Source: an uncultured Selenomonadaceae bacterium
Lineage (GTDB): Bacteria; Bacillota; Negativicutes; Selenomonadales; Selenomonadaceae
Length of the DNA stretch: 48,314 nt
Assembly: GCA_902778455.1 (NCBI GenBank)
Contig: CACYXR010000019.1
Span: forward strand, 1 to 48,314
Reading direction: 5' to 3'
Below, one piece after another: positions 16,111-23,945 of the stretch (its first letter is position 1; each line of letters opens with the position of its first letter). Position numbers and translations under genes: made by a program. Below the pieces are notes generated by a model, which worked only from the letters and a program-made list of their open reading frames with translations, had not been told where the DNA came from and did not search any database.

Positions 16111-18396
16111 TCAAATGCCCTTATACACCAGTCCCAGCATCGTGACGTCGTCGTTAGGCTCCGCACCATCCGCATGGCTTTCCACCGCGCCCCGCACTGC
16201 CTCGAGGATTTCCGCCGCTGTCCGTTCCTTCGGCTGTTCCGCCAGCGTCTCTTGCAGGCGTTCCTCTCCGAAAAGCTCCCTCTCCCCGTTCATGGCCTCG
16301 GTCACACCATCGGTATAGAGGAACAGCATATCGCCGGGATCGAGCGTCAGCCGCTCCGTGGGGAAGTCCATTCCCTGCATCACGCCGAGCATTGGGCTTT
16401 TGGCTATCGGCAAAAAAGAAATGTCGCCGTTCCGACGAACCAGCGGCGGGGTGTGGCCCGCGTTCACATAGACAAATTCTCCGGTCGCGACATCCAGCAC
16501 GCCCGTAAACACCGTCACGAACATGCCCTCGTCGTTGGCCTCCGCGAGGCGGTCGTTCGTCCGCGCCACGATTTCCGACAGCCATGGATGGCTTAGTGTC
16601 GGCGTAAGCGCTGGATGCGCTGCTTTTTCGCCGACCGACAGCCATGGATGGCTTAGTGTCGGAGGATCGACAGAATGTCGCTGCTTCCCGTCGACCGTCA
16701 GCTTTTCCGCCGCGCCGAACAACAGGGACGATTCCTTCAAAAGCGTTTTCGCGGCCACCATGAAGAGCGCCGCGGGCATCCCTTTATCCGAGACGTCCGC
16801 CACCGTGACCATCAGATGGCGCTCGTCAAGAAAATAGAAATCGTAGAAATCGCCGCCGACCTCCTTCGCGGGCTGCATCGATGCGAAAAGGTCGACCTCG
16901 CTCCGCGCCGGAAATTCTTTCGGCAGGATGCCCGCCTGTATGCGCGCCGCTACCGAAAGCTCCGTTTCAATGCGTTCGTTTTCCGCCGTCGTTTTTGCGA
17001 GATTGTCGATATACGATTTCAACTCGTCTGTCATCTGGTTGAAGCTGTCGGCGAGCGTTTCGATTTCGTCGCCGGTCTTGACGTCGAGCTTCTTATCAAG
17101 ATTGCCGCCCGCGATTTCGCGCACGCCCGCCGTCAGTACAAGAATCGGACGCACGAAGCGGTCCGAGATTTTGCGGCTCACGAAAAAGAGCACTGCCAAA
17201 AGCGCCAGGAGCAGCACCGCTGTCCGCAGGAAATTATCCCAGAAAAAGGATTGAAGGGACGCGGAAAAATCCTCCGCCCGGGAAAGCAGATACGACTTCG
17301 CGTCCCGTGCCGGCTGCACGACCACATCCCTCTCGATCAGCGTTCCGAAGCTCCAGCCGACGTCGGGAATCGGCGCGTAAGCAAGGTAATATTCCCTGCC
17401 CCCCATCGTGATCCGCGCCACGTCAGACAGCCCCCGGGTCATGCACGCCGCTTCCAGCGCAAGGGACGTCTCCCCATACTTTTGAAAATCCTTCGGCGTC
17501 GCGGAAGCGGCCAGCAATCCTTCCTTTTCCGAGGAAAGAATGACCTCGCCTTTTTCGTTCAGGATAAAATTGACGCCCCTGTCCCCGATCGTATTGATAG
17601 AGATCTGCCGATACAAGGTGGCGATATTGTTGGAGATCCCGGCCATACCCGCGAAACCGTTTTCGTCGTAATAAGGCGCGACGCAGGAAATGCAGGGATA
17701 CCCCTCCACCCCGACATAAACGCCTGTGAATACGGACTTCCCGGTCGCCTTGATTTCCTGATACCAGGGGCGTTCTCTCGGATCGAAGGACGGCGAGTAC
17801 CAGGTATCAAAAAACTCTACGAACTCCTTCCCTTCCGCCATGACGTCCGCGCTGATGATATACCCGCGCTCCGAGGCGTAGAAGCAAGTCATCTCGTGGC
17901 CGTCGTCATAGCTCTGTGTCCAAAGCGCCAGATTATCCGCCGCGTTGGCCGCGATCCGCGCTTCCGGCAGGACGTCCACAATCCCGCCGCTTTCGCGAAG
18001 CGCTGGGATGAAAAAAAGATAAGGTTCCTTGGATCTTATGGGAACTTCTCCGCCCAACGGCAGGTCACGCGGCAGGTAAAGCTCCCGATGAGTCAAGATC
18101 TGCGTCATCGTCTTGGCAAGAAGATTCGCGTCTTCCCGAAGTCGCCCTATCTCGTTATTGACGCCGCGCGCCTTTTCTTCCGCCATGAGGGCGAACCGCT
18201 TTTTCGCCTGCTCGTCAGTAATCTCCTCCGCGAACGCGGCGGCAGACGTCCCCATTTCCCGGCCGCTTTCGAGGGCGTGCTCCTGCGCGTCGTACAGCCC
18301 AAAGAAGGAAACCGCCTCAAAAGCGGCAAAGCACGCAAGCCCCGTAAAAAGCATCAGAAGGAAAATGCGCCGTTCAATGTTCATCTTCCCGCTCAA
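16111..18396 (-). CDS. Membrane sensor SpoIIE/RsbU-type PP2C phosphatase
   Basis: 761 residues. An N-terminal membrane span, a large double-Cache periplasmic domain ('FDTWYSPSFDPRERPWYQEI' is typical), a second span, a HAMP domain and a SpoIIE phosphatase domain are in order. Phosphatase signatures are KEVGGDFYDF, ADVSDKGMPAALFM, NAGHTPPL, LFLYTDGVTEAMN and the terminal NDDVTML. It should dephosphorylate the STAS protein of the next gene in response to a periplasmic signal. An in-frame insertion of about 35 residues between the ALFM helix and 'IVARTNDRL' carries a 20-residue repeat (LSHPWLS twice), encoded by a duplicated DNA palindrome (16575-16662). The start is TTG at 18396, seven bases after GGAGG; an ATG at 18384 is the alternative. 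Confidence 0.9.
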   Translation of the reverse strand: MSGKMNIERRIFLLMLFTGLACFAAFEAVSFFGLYDAQEHALESGREMGTSAAAFAEEITDEQAKKRFALMAEEKARGVNNEIGRLREDANLLAKTMTQILTHRELYLPRDLPLGGEVPIRSKEPYLFFIPALRESGGIVDVLPEARIAANAADNLALWTQSYDDGHEMTCFYASERGYIISADVMAEGKEFVEFFDTWYSPSFDPRERPWYQEIKATGKSVFTGVYVGVEGYPCISCVAPYYDENGFAGMAGISNNIATLYRQISINTIGDRGVNFILNEKGEVILSSEKEGLLAASATPKDFQKYGETSLALEAACMTRGLSDVARITMGGREYYLAYAPIPDVGWSFGTLIERDVVVQPARDAKSYLLSRAEDFSASLQSFFWDNFLRTAVLLLALLAVLFFVSRKISDRFVRPILVLTAGVREIAGGNLDKKLDVKTGDEIETLADSFNQMTDELKSYIDNLAKTTAENERIETELSVAARIQAGILPKEFPARSEVDLFASMQPAKEVGGDFYDFYFLDERHLMVTVADVSDKGMPAALFMVAAKTLLKESSLLFGAAEKLTVDGKQRHSVDPPTLSHPWLSVGEKAAHPALTPTLSHPWLSEIVARTNDRLAEANDEGMFVTVFTGVLDVATGEFVYVNAGHTPPLVRRNGDISFLPIAKSPMLGVMQGMDFPTERLTLDPGDMLFLYTDGVTEAMNGERELFGEERLQETLAEQPKERTAAEILEAVRGAVESHADGAEPNDDVTMLGLVYKGI
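16575..16662. repeat. Duplicated 28-base palindrome inside the phosphatase gene
   Basis: CCGACAGCCATGGATGGC TTAG TGTCGG occurs at 16575-16602 and 16635-16662, exactly 60 bases apart. Each can fold (CCGACA/TGTCGG, GCCAT/ATGGC). The reading frame stays open through both. Confidence 0.9.
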
Positions 18397-18496
18397 ATGA
18401 AATCCTCCCGTTTTTACCCCCGCGTTTTTTCCATTATATCACAATAACGACTATTTCCGCTAACCGTAATTCAGCCTGCAAACAGGCGCGGCTTTC

Positions 18497-18525
18497 TTGA
18501 CGGAAGCCGCGGAAAAGCCTATAAT
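18497..18525 (+). promoter_or_regulatory. Near-consensus vegetative promoter
   Basis: TTGACG and TATAAT separated by 17 bases, about 50 bases before the start at 18575. Confidence 0.85.
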
Positions 18526-18574
18526 ACGATGCAGAGGAAAAATGGGGATATCAACTGACGAGGAGGAATTCACT

Positions 18575-18955
18575 ATGAAAAAATATCGTTTTGCCGGGCT
18601 TTTTGTCGCAGCTTTCATTTTGACGCTTGCCATCGCTACCGTGGCGTTCGCCGGCTCGCGCGGCTCGCAGGATTTCGTGCTGGAGAACGGCACGGGCCGA
18701 ATCATCACCGAGATTTACCTCAGCCCCACCAGCAGCAACGAATGGATTTATCAGGACGAGCTGGCAAAGAACCAGGTACTGTATCCGGGCCAGGATATTT
18801 TCCTCGGCTTCGACCCGAGAGACAACGTCCAGTATTGGGACATCAAGGTCGTTTATGCGGACGGCTCTTACGAATACTGGTACACCCTCGATCTCTTCCG
18901 AATTTACCACATCACGATTCGTCCGAACGCTATCGCTACCATCGACGAGGTGTAA
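18575..18955 (+). CDS. Small secreted protein of unknown function, 126 aa
   Basis: Signal peptide MKKYRFAGLFVAAFILTLAI with likely cleavage after AFA, then about 100 residues with 'NGTGRIITEIYLSPTSSNEW', 'YPGQDIFLGF' and 'WDIKVVYADGSYEYW'. This NxTG...YxSP...WDxK pattern occurs in small secreted proteins of unknown role; I do not know a function. The ATG follows GAGGAGGAATTCACT. It is a single-gene unit with one of the best promoters of the window and a strong terminator, so it is probably well expressed. Confidence 0.82.
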   Translation: MKKYRFAGLFVAAFILTLAIATVAFAGSRGSQDFVLENGTGRIITEIYLSPTSSNEWIYQDELAKNQVLYPGQDIFLGFDPRDNVQYWDIKVVYADGSYEYWYTLDLFRIYHITIRPNAIATIDEV

Positions 18956-18985
18956 ATTCGCACACTTGAACCGAACCCCATTTTT

Positions 18986-19022
18986 TCAAAAAGCGCTTCC
19001 CATCCGCGGGAAGCGCTTTTTC
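18986..19022. terminator. Strong bidirectional terminator
   Basis: 14-base perfect stem AAAAAGCGCTTCCC / GGGAAGCGCTTTTT with a six-base loop, between the convergent gene at 18575 and the radical SAM operon. Confidence 0.92.
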
Positions 19023-19044
19023 TATGGTGTTTTTTGAAAAAATA

Positions 19045-20502
19045 TCACCGTATATCCGGCAAAATTTTCTCCATCATTTTCGTCACCCTGTCGTACCACC
19101 CTTGCCGAAAGAAAGCGCAGGCGTCCTCGTCCCTGGCGAGGAGATCGACTTCCGAGCCATCCACGGATGCCACACGGCCCCGGCAGCCGCCCGCGCAGCG
19201 GTTCCTGTACTCGCAGACCGCGCAGCCCGGATTATGGGCAAAATAGTCTCGAAGCCGCGTGTCGATAAAGCTCATATAATATGAATCATGGAGCGCGTCA
19301 GCTAATAACGTCTCGCGGATATTCGGGAAATGACGCCGTCCGCCCTCCGCGCTGCCCATGGGGATGCAGGGGACCATCGCGCCCTCGGCGGTGATATACA
19401 TATAATTCCGCGCGTGACCGCACAGGCAGTAATCGCCGCAGTCCTCGCCCTCTTCGTTTTTCACGAAGGGAATCTCGAAGCCGTCCGTTCCGTCGTTACA
19501 GAAAAAGCCCGACAGCATCAGCAAGAGCGGCGCGCCGTCTTCATAAAACTGCGGAATATAGTCAAGATACGTTTGGAATTCCTCGTCGCGGGTAATCGCG
19601 TAGTCGGCGATGCCCAGCGCCTCACCTTCCACGTTCAGCCGGTTCACCTTCAGCGTCTGGCAGCCCAGCTCGCCAAGGAGCTTCACGCTCTCCCGCAGCG
19701 CCGACAGATTCCCTTTGTGCAGGCAGTATTCCGCTCCCGTGGGAAAACCTCGCTCCCTGCACAGTGAAAAGGCGCGGAGCACCGCCTGTTCCGCGCCGGG
19801 GACGCCCCGCAGCCAGTCATGGCAGCCCACGCCGTCGAAGCTCATGTTGAACTCCGGCCTGAGCCCCCGCCGCTCAAATTCGTCCAAGGTTTTCTCGTTT
19901 ACCAAAAGCCCGTTGGACATGACGGTGACGATCAGGATATCGGCATCGATCAGCGCATCCACGATGGCGAAGAAATCCCGCCGCAGGAGCGCCTCGCCGC
20001 CCGTCAGGGAAACGGTGCAGACGCCCGCCGCCTCCATCTGCCGAACGACGTCAAGACAATCGGAGAGCGTCGGCTCGTTTACCTTTCCGGATGGCGGGCG
20101 CAAAAGCGGCGCTTCCTGCGCCTGCGCCCGCACTAGCGCCTCCGTGCGCGTCGGCGCCGACATATAGCAATGGCGGCAGCGGCAGTTGCAGTTGCCGGTG
20201 ATCGCCCAATGGACGGAGTAGAGGAAACGGTTCGGATAGGCGCGGTACTTTTGTGCATCCGAGAGCGGCGCGGGCGTTTCGCTTTTCTCCAAAAGCTCCG
20301 CCTCGCAAAGCTCGGCGAGCATCTTCTTTTCTTCCGCAGAAAAGAGCGCGCTGTCCGCCGGAATGGAGCTGCAAGCCTTTTGCAAGGCACGATAGATGTC
20401 AGGCGGCAGGAAATCCACGTTGCCCGAAAGGCGACGCACGACGCCCGTCGGCAGAAGCTCCCAGCCCCGCAGCCGAAAATCGTCTTTCAGTTTGTAGTAC
20501 AT
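19045..20502 (-). CDS. Radical SAM/SPASM peptide maturase
   Basis: 485 residues. After about 95 residues that may bind the leader peptide comes a radical SAM domain with CxxxCxxC (Cys105, Cys109, Cys112 in GNCNCRCRHCYM), which holds the SAM-binding [4Fe-4S] cluster, and 'SLTGGEALLRRDFF'. The C-terminal SPASM domain has 'CLCGHARNYMYITAEG..VPC' and 'CAVCEYRNRCAGGCRG', for auxiliary clusters. Such enzymes crosslink or otherwise alter RiPP precursors. It lies 14 bases after the fourth of four Nif11-type precursor genes and should share their transcript from 22456-22487, so those are its likely substrates. The chemistry cannot be told from sequence. Confidence 0.92.
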   Translation of the reverse strand: MYYKLKDDFRLRGWELLPTGVVRRLSGNVDFLPPDIYRALQKACSSIPADSALFSAEEKKMLAELCEAELLEKSETPAPLSDAQKYRAYPNRFLYSVHWAITGNCNCRCRHCYMSAPTRTEALVRAQAQEAPLLRPPSGKVNEPTLSDCLDVVRQMEAAGVCTVSLTGGEALLRRDFFAIVDALIDADILIVTVMSNGLLVNEKTLDEFERRGLRPEFNMSFDGVGCHDWLRGVPGAEQAVLRAFSLCRERGFPTGAEYCLHKGNLSALRESVKLLGELGCQTLKVNRLNVEGEALGIADYAITRDEEFQTYLDYIPQFYEDGAPLLLMLSGFFCNDGTDGFEIPFVKNEEGEDCGDYCLCGHARNYMYITAEGAMVPCIPMGSAEGGRRHFPNIRETLLADALHDSYYMSFIDTRLRDYFAHNPGCAVCEYRNRCAGGCRGRVASVDGSEVDLLARDEDACAFFRQGWYDRVTKMMEKILPDIR

Positions 20503-20516
20503 GGTCAGGTTATCCT

Positions 20517-20933
20517 TTATCCCGCAATCGGACCGTCGGAGCCGCCGAGAATAAGGCAGAAGGCGACTTTTCCATTCTTCCTGGTTCTTCCAAAACCAAC
20601 GCCCAAATAAGCACAGGCGTTGATACCATCTCCCGGCGGGCGCGAAGGCCTCCTCCCACCACCGGCCACCTGATCCAGCTCGTCCTCGGAAAGGTTCATT
20701 TCCTTCAGCCGGTCCTGCTCATATTCCTTCAATTCCTCAAGGGTAAACGGCAGACCAACTTCCTTTGCCAGTGGAATAACGATAGCCTCAACTGCCTTTT
20801 CACGCATAGCGGCATCATCTGCAGAGCCCTCATTCTTCTCCGCAAAATCCTTATCCAGAGCATTGAGCTTTTCAGCCAAAGCTGCGTCCTGGGCCAGCTT
20901 CTCATAAAACTTTCCTACATTTGCCTTTGCCAT
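20517..20933 (-). CDS. Nif11-type RiPP precursor, copy 4 of 4 (138 aa)
   Basis: A Nif11-like leader of 92 residues ('FYEKLAQDAALAEKL', 'MREKAVEA', 'LPFTLEELKEYEQ', 'DELDQVAGG') ends with GG at 91-92. The 46-residue core has two Cys 19 apart (107 and 126) framing CAYLGVGFGRT and FCLILGGSDGP. All four copies keep this Cys pair and the GVGxG and GGSxGP motifs. It is the copy nearest to the maturase gene. The expected fate is modification by the radical SAM enzyme, then cleavage and export by the C39-peptidase transporter. Confidence 0.9.
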   Translation of the reverse strand: MAKANVGKFYEKLAQDAALAEKLNALDKDFAEKNEGSADDAAMREKAVEAIVIPLAKEVGLPFTLEELKEYEQDRLKEMNLSEDELDQVAGGGRRPSRPPGDGINACAYLGVGFGRTRKNGKVAFCLILGGSDGPIAG

Positions 20934-21023
20934 GATGTTGTTCTCCTTGTATCTAAAGTTTGTTATTTGCTCTTGTATTTTATACCCATGAGAGTATTGG
21001 TTTATTATAAGCTGTTTGGCTTA

Positions 21024-21473
21024 TCAGCTTTTTTCAGTGACTGGGCCAGTGGATCCACCAATAATAAAGCAAGCACACTTATTCTTCTTATTTTTTGATG
21101 TCATACCAATCCCCACACCAATAAAGGCACAGGCAAGCATACGTTCAAGCGGTTTTCCCTTAGAACGACACTTTCTCCCATGTCCATGACAACCACTACC
21201 CCCAGCTACCTGCTCCAGCTCATCCTCAGAAAGAGTCATGTTCTTCACCTGCTCCTGCTCATATTCCTTTAATTCCTCAAGGGTAAATAGCAGACCAACT
21301 TCCTGTGCCAGTGGAATAACGACAGCCGCTACTGCCTTTTCGCGCATAGCAGCATCATCTGCAGAAGCCCCGTTCTTCTCAGCAAAATCCTTGTCCATAG
21401 CATTTAGCTTTTCAGCCAAAGCTGCATCCTCCGCCAGCTTCTCATAAAATTTCGCTACGTTCTCTTTTGCCAT
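21024..21473 (-). CDS. Nif11-type RiPP precursor, copy 3 of 4 (149 aa)
   Basis: Same leader as the other copies, with GG at 91-92. This is the most divergent core, at 57 residues. Besides the conserved pair (Cys115 and Cys135, here 20 apart by one inserted residue) it has Cys133 and two extra Cys (95 and 102) in a His/Gly/Lys-rich stretch right after GG. The final motif is GGSTGP. AGGAGG precedes the start. It may yield a product with a different crosslink pattern from its siblings. Confidence 0.88.
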   Translation of the reverse strand: MAKENVAKFYEKLAEDAALAEKLNAMDKDFAEKNGASADDAAMREKAVAAVVIPLAQEVGLLFTLEELKEYEQEQVKNMTLSEDELEQVAGGSGCHGHGRKCRSKGKPLERMLACAFIGVGIGMTSKNKKNKCACFIIGGSTGPVTEKS

Positions 21474-21525
21474 GATGTTGTCCTCCTTATTTTAGATTCA
21501 CACCGCTCTCATAGCCTAAAGCCCG

Positions 21526-21966
21526 TTATTCACTTCCGCCTCCAATCGGGCCGTCGGAACCACCCAGAAGGAAGCAATAGGCCGTGTTCCCTTTTCTCGT
21601 AGTCTTACCAAATCCTACACCAAGAAAAGCACAGTACGCGCCTGCTCCGGTCCTACCACCACCATCACCAAACTTAGGCCTTTTCTTTCTCCCACCAGCT
21701 ACCTGCTCCAGCTCGTCCTCGGAAAGAGTCATATTCTTCATCTGCTCCTGCTCGTATTCCTTCAATTCCTCAAGGGTAAATGGCAGGCCAACTTCCTTTG
21801 CCAGCGGAATAATAATAGCCTCAACTGCCTTTTCACGCATAGCAGCATCATCTGTGGAAGCCCCGTTCTTCTCTGCGAAATCCTTATCCAGAGCATTTAG
21901 CTTTTCAGCCAAAGCTGCGTCCTGGGCCAGCTTCTCATAAAACTTTTCTACATTTGCCTTTGCCAT
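21526..21966 (-). CDS. Nif11-type RiPP precursor, copy 2 of 4 (146 aa)
   Basis: Leader ending EDELEQVAGG (91-92). The core of 54 residues starts with a basic Gly-rich stretch, then YCAFLGVGFGKT and AYCFLLGGSDGP, with Cys112 and Cys131 19 apart. The first Cys is shifted one residue relative to the ACAY of copies 1 and 4, but spacing to the second is kept, which suggests the distance matters more than the flanks. Confidence 0.9.
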   Translation of the reverse strand: MAKANVEKFYEKLAQDAALAEKLNALDKDFAEKNGASTDDAAMREKAVEAIIIPLAKEVGLPFTLEELKEYEQEQMKNMTLSEDELEQVAGGRKKRPKFGDGGGRTGAGAYCAFLGVGFGKTTRKGNTAYCFLLGGSDGPIGGGSE

Positions 21967-21997
21967 GATGCTGTCCTCCTTTTATTGTTTGCCCTTT

Positions 21998-22411
21998 TTA
22001 TCCGGCAACTGGACCATTGGAGCCTCCTAACAGTAAGCAAAAAGCAGTTTTTCCATCCTTTTTTGTCCTGCCAAAACCTACGCCAATATAGGCACAGGCA
22101 TTAACACCATTGCGACTATTCGTGTTTTTAGGCACTCCTCCTGCCACCTGTTCCAACTCATCTTCAGAAAGGTTCAATTTCTTCAGTTGTTCCTGCTCGT
22201 ATTCCTTCAACTCATCCAGAGTAAAAGGCAATCCAACCTCCTGTGCCAATGGAAGGATAATAGCCTCGGCTGCCTTTTCACGCATAGCAGCATCATCTGC
22301 AGAAGTCCCGTTCTTCTCAGCGAAATCCTTGTCCATTTCATTAAGCTTTTCAGCCAAAGCTGCGTCATTCTGCAGCTTCTCATAAAACTTCGCCGCATTT
22401 GCCTTTGCCAT
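21998..22411 (-). CDS. Nif11-type RiPP precursor, copy 1 of 4 (137 aa)
   Basis: First gene of the operon, about 46 bases after the promoter box at 22456-22487. The leader ends ELEQVAGG (91-92) and the core is 45 residues with ACAYIGVGFGRT and AFCLLLGGSNGP (Cys106 and Cys125, 19 apart). The four leaders are nearly identical, so the copies arose by tandem duplication; their cores differ mainly just after GG. Confidence 0.9.
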   Translation of the reverse strand: MAKANAAKFYEKLQNDAALAEKLNEMDKDFAEKNGTSADDAAMREKAAEAIILPLAQEVGLPFTLDELKEYEQEQLKKLNLSEDELEQVAGGVPKNTNSRNGVNACAYIGVGFGRTKKDGKTAFCLLLGGSNGPVAG

Positions 22412-22455
22412 GATGTTGTCCTCCTTTTATTGTTTGCCTTTTAGCTCGTTCATTT

Positions 22456-22487
22456 GTATATATGCGCAAGCCGAAAAATCCTGACAT
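22456..22487 (-). promoter_or_regulatory. Cargo promoter box, class 1 (RiPP operon)
   Basis: Minus-strand TGTCAGGATTTTTCGG followed by GCGCATATATAC; 19 bases between GTCA and TATATA. It lies about 46 bases before the first Nif11-type precursor. Confidence 0.8.
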
Positions 22488-22500
22488 GATTTTTTGCCTT

Positions 22501-22800
22501 CTAAAGGTGCTGGAACCTGCAGCCTTTATATACCCTGTCCAGATTGACCTTGATCTCGCCCAGCTTGTCCGCCCGGACTCCCCCAAAGAAGTGGGTATGG
22601 ACGCCTCTTTCGATCCCAAGGCTCATGAGAGATTTCCCCGCGATAATCCCTTTGACCTGTTCGGGCGTCAGTCTGTCGTTGGCGCTGACGACGTTGTATT
22701 TCCCGTCCTTGCGCTTCACGAAGTACGCGTACCCGGCGCCGCCCGACACGTTGTCCAGTTCCATGTCGGTCATCACTTTATCCATCAATTCGTTCGTCAT
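22501..22800 (-). CDS. Short-leader secreted small protein, family A, set 1 (99 aa)
   Basis: Leader MTNELMDKVMTDMELDNVSG-G (GG at 20-21), then a 78-residue cargo with 'AGYAYFVKRKDGKY' and 'LTPEQVKGIIAGK'. It has a close paralogue at 28784-29083. The cargo looks like a small folded domain rather than a short peptide and has one Cys near the end. No function recognised. It lies in the same direction as the genes at 22904 and 23286, with no promoter box of its own, and is probably the last gene of that unit. Confidence 0.85.
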   Translation of the reverse strand: MTNELMDKVMTDMELDNVSGGAGYAYFVKRKDGKYNVVSANDRLTPEQVKGIIAGKSLMSLGIERGVHTHFFGGVRADKLGEIKVNLDRVYKGCRFQHL

Positions 22801-22903
22801 CGTCTTCGCCTCCCTTCATTTTTGCGCGTAAGACATAATGATCTGACAGCCCTGCTTCCTGTCCTTCGCGATCAATCCCGAAAGATATTGCATCTACGTC
22901 TCA

Positions 22904-23245
22904 TCATCCCTTGTATTTCTCGCGGAGCATTTGCATGATTTCCTCGTGGTTATATCTCTTCCCCTTGATGGTGTACCAGTTGGGTTTATGGACATGCAGT
23001 GAGGAACGCGTCTTGTCGATCATTGAGACAGGATACTTTTCATCCCATTCGACCCCCAGGTCTTTGGCCAACAGGCCACGAATCTTGTTGGACACATCTA
23101 TCCAATTCTTGGCTCCATCCCGGCAGTCGTGCCCTTGGTCCTCGTAAAAATACATCAGTTCATGGATTTCAGCTTGGGTGCCGCCCGCCACCTTGTCCAG
23201 CTGGCTGTCGTCCATGATCTTATCCATCAATTCCTCGTTTGCCAT
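22904..23245 (-). CDS. Short-leader secreted small protein, family B, set 1 (113 aa)
   Basis: Leader MANEELMDKIMDDSQLDKVA-GG (21-22), cargo of 91 residues with 'EIHELMYFYEDQG', 'LLAKDLGVEWD' and a C-terminal helix 'HEEIMQMLREKYKG'. The gene at 29141-29506 is a diverged relative (similar 'EI..L...YE..G', 'KDL', 'H(D/E)..M..L..KY'). The cargo C terminus also recalls family D. AAAGGAGG precedes the start. Unknown function; likely cotranscribed with 23286 and 22501. Confidence 0.85.
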   Translation of the reverse strand: MANEELMDKIMDDSQLDKVAGGTQAEIHELMYFYEDQGHDCRDGAKNWIDVSNKIRGLLAKDLGVEWDEKYPVSMIDKTRSSLHVHKPNWYTIKGKRYNHEEIMQMLREKYKG

Positions 23246-23285
23246 TTTCTTCTCCTCCTTTGCTTTTTCCGAGAGAATCCGTACG

Positions 23286-23591
23286 TCAGGGAATCGGCGG
23301 CTCGGTCACCTCGATGACCTTGTAGCCCCTCTTGCGGAAATTTGCCTTGACTCTTTCGAGATACGGCTTCTTGATCATACGCACTTTTCCCCATTTGTGC
23401 AGCTTCCTGATGCCGGCCACGTTGCCCTCTTTCAGCAGATTATCCAGCGCTTCCTGGCTTCCCTGATAGTCGCCGAAGTAACCGTCAATCAGGCCCAGCC
23501 TTGTATGGGTGATAATCATCACCTTCGCTCCGCCCACGACGTTGTCCAGCTCGTCCTCCGTCATGCGCTTGTCCATCAATTCGTTTGCCAT
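23286..23591 (-). CDS. Short-leader secreted small protein, family C, set 1 (101 aa)
   Basis: Leader MANELMDKRMTEDELDNVVG-G (20-21), cargo of 80 basic residues with 'GDYQGSQEALDNLLKEGN' and 'VKANFRKRGYKVIEV'. The relative at 28295-28603 keeps GDYQG, the 'L...GN' turn and the 'KRGY(K/E)V' end. It is first in a probable three-gene unit (C, B, A) from the promoter box at 23639-23670. Function unknown. Confidence 0.85.
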   Translation of the reverse strand: MANELMDKRMTEDELDNVVGGAKVMIITHTRLGLIDGYFGDYQGSQEALDNLLKEGNVAGIRKLHKWGKVRMIKKPYLERVKANFRKRGYKVIEVTEPPIP

Positions 23592-23638
23592 TTTCGTTAC
23601 CCCCTTTTTTCATGTTGCCGTTGTTTTTCCTTTCATCT

Positions 23639-23670
23639 GTATATATGCGCGAGCCGAAAAAACGTGACAG
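23639..23670 (-). promoter_or_regulatory. Cargo promoter box, class 1
   Basis: Minus-strand TGTCACGTTTTTTCGGCTCG then CGCATATATAC; 49 bases before the start at 23591. It differs from the others by ACG for AGGA after GTC. Confidence 0.75.
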
Positions 23671-23719
23671 GATTTTAAAAAAACAACACGCCGCGTTTCC
23701 CGTGCCGCCCCTCTTTCTG

Positions 23720-23751
23720 TGAAAAAAGCCCGCGTGTTGCGGGCTTTTTCG
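23720..23751. terminator. Hairpin terminator
   Basis: AAAGCCCGC / GCGGGCTTT with a five-base loop and flanking A/T runs, directly after the stop of the shortened leader gene at 23752. Confidence 0.85.
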
Positions 23752-23853
23752 TTACGCCGCCGCTCTTACCAGCCCTTCGGCGTAACGCACCATCTTGCAG
23801 GCCTCCGCCTTTGCCAGCATTTCCTTCGTGATCTCTTTGCCGTTGGTTTTCAT
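23752..23853 (-). pseudogene. Internally deleted leader peptide gene (33 aa)
   Basis: The frame encodes MKTNGKEITKEMLAKAEACK joined directly to MVRYAEGLVRAAA. These are the first 20 and last 13 residues of the 182-residue protein at 27700-28248, so about 149 codons have been lost in frame, including the GG site and the CFLTTAVC box. The ribosome site (AAGGAGGAAAA) and the start are intact and a terminator follows. It could still be translated, but has no cleavage site. Confidence 0.8.
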
Positions 23854-23945
23854 TATGTTTTCCTCCTTCTTTTATGCAAGATTATGCAAGCTGAACTCAC
23901 TGCTGCTACCCTTCATGCGCCGTCACTTCATAACCGCGTTTTTCC

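Noticed and set aside
16675..18447. 590-codon open frame on the plus strand
   Set aside because: Antisense to the SpoIIE phosphatase, whose domains are unmistakable; the frame is an effect of high G+C codon use.
22801..22903. Possible degenerate cargo promoter box before 22501
   Set aside because: Only GCGCGTAAGAC and a distant TGACAG are seen; the TATATA part and spacing are missing.
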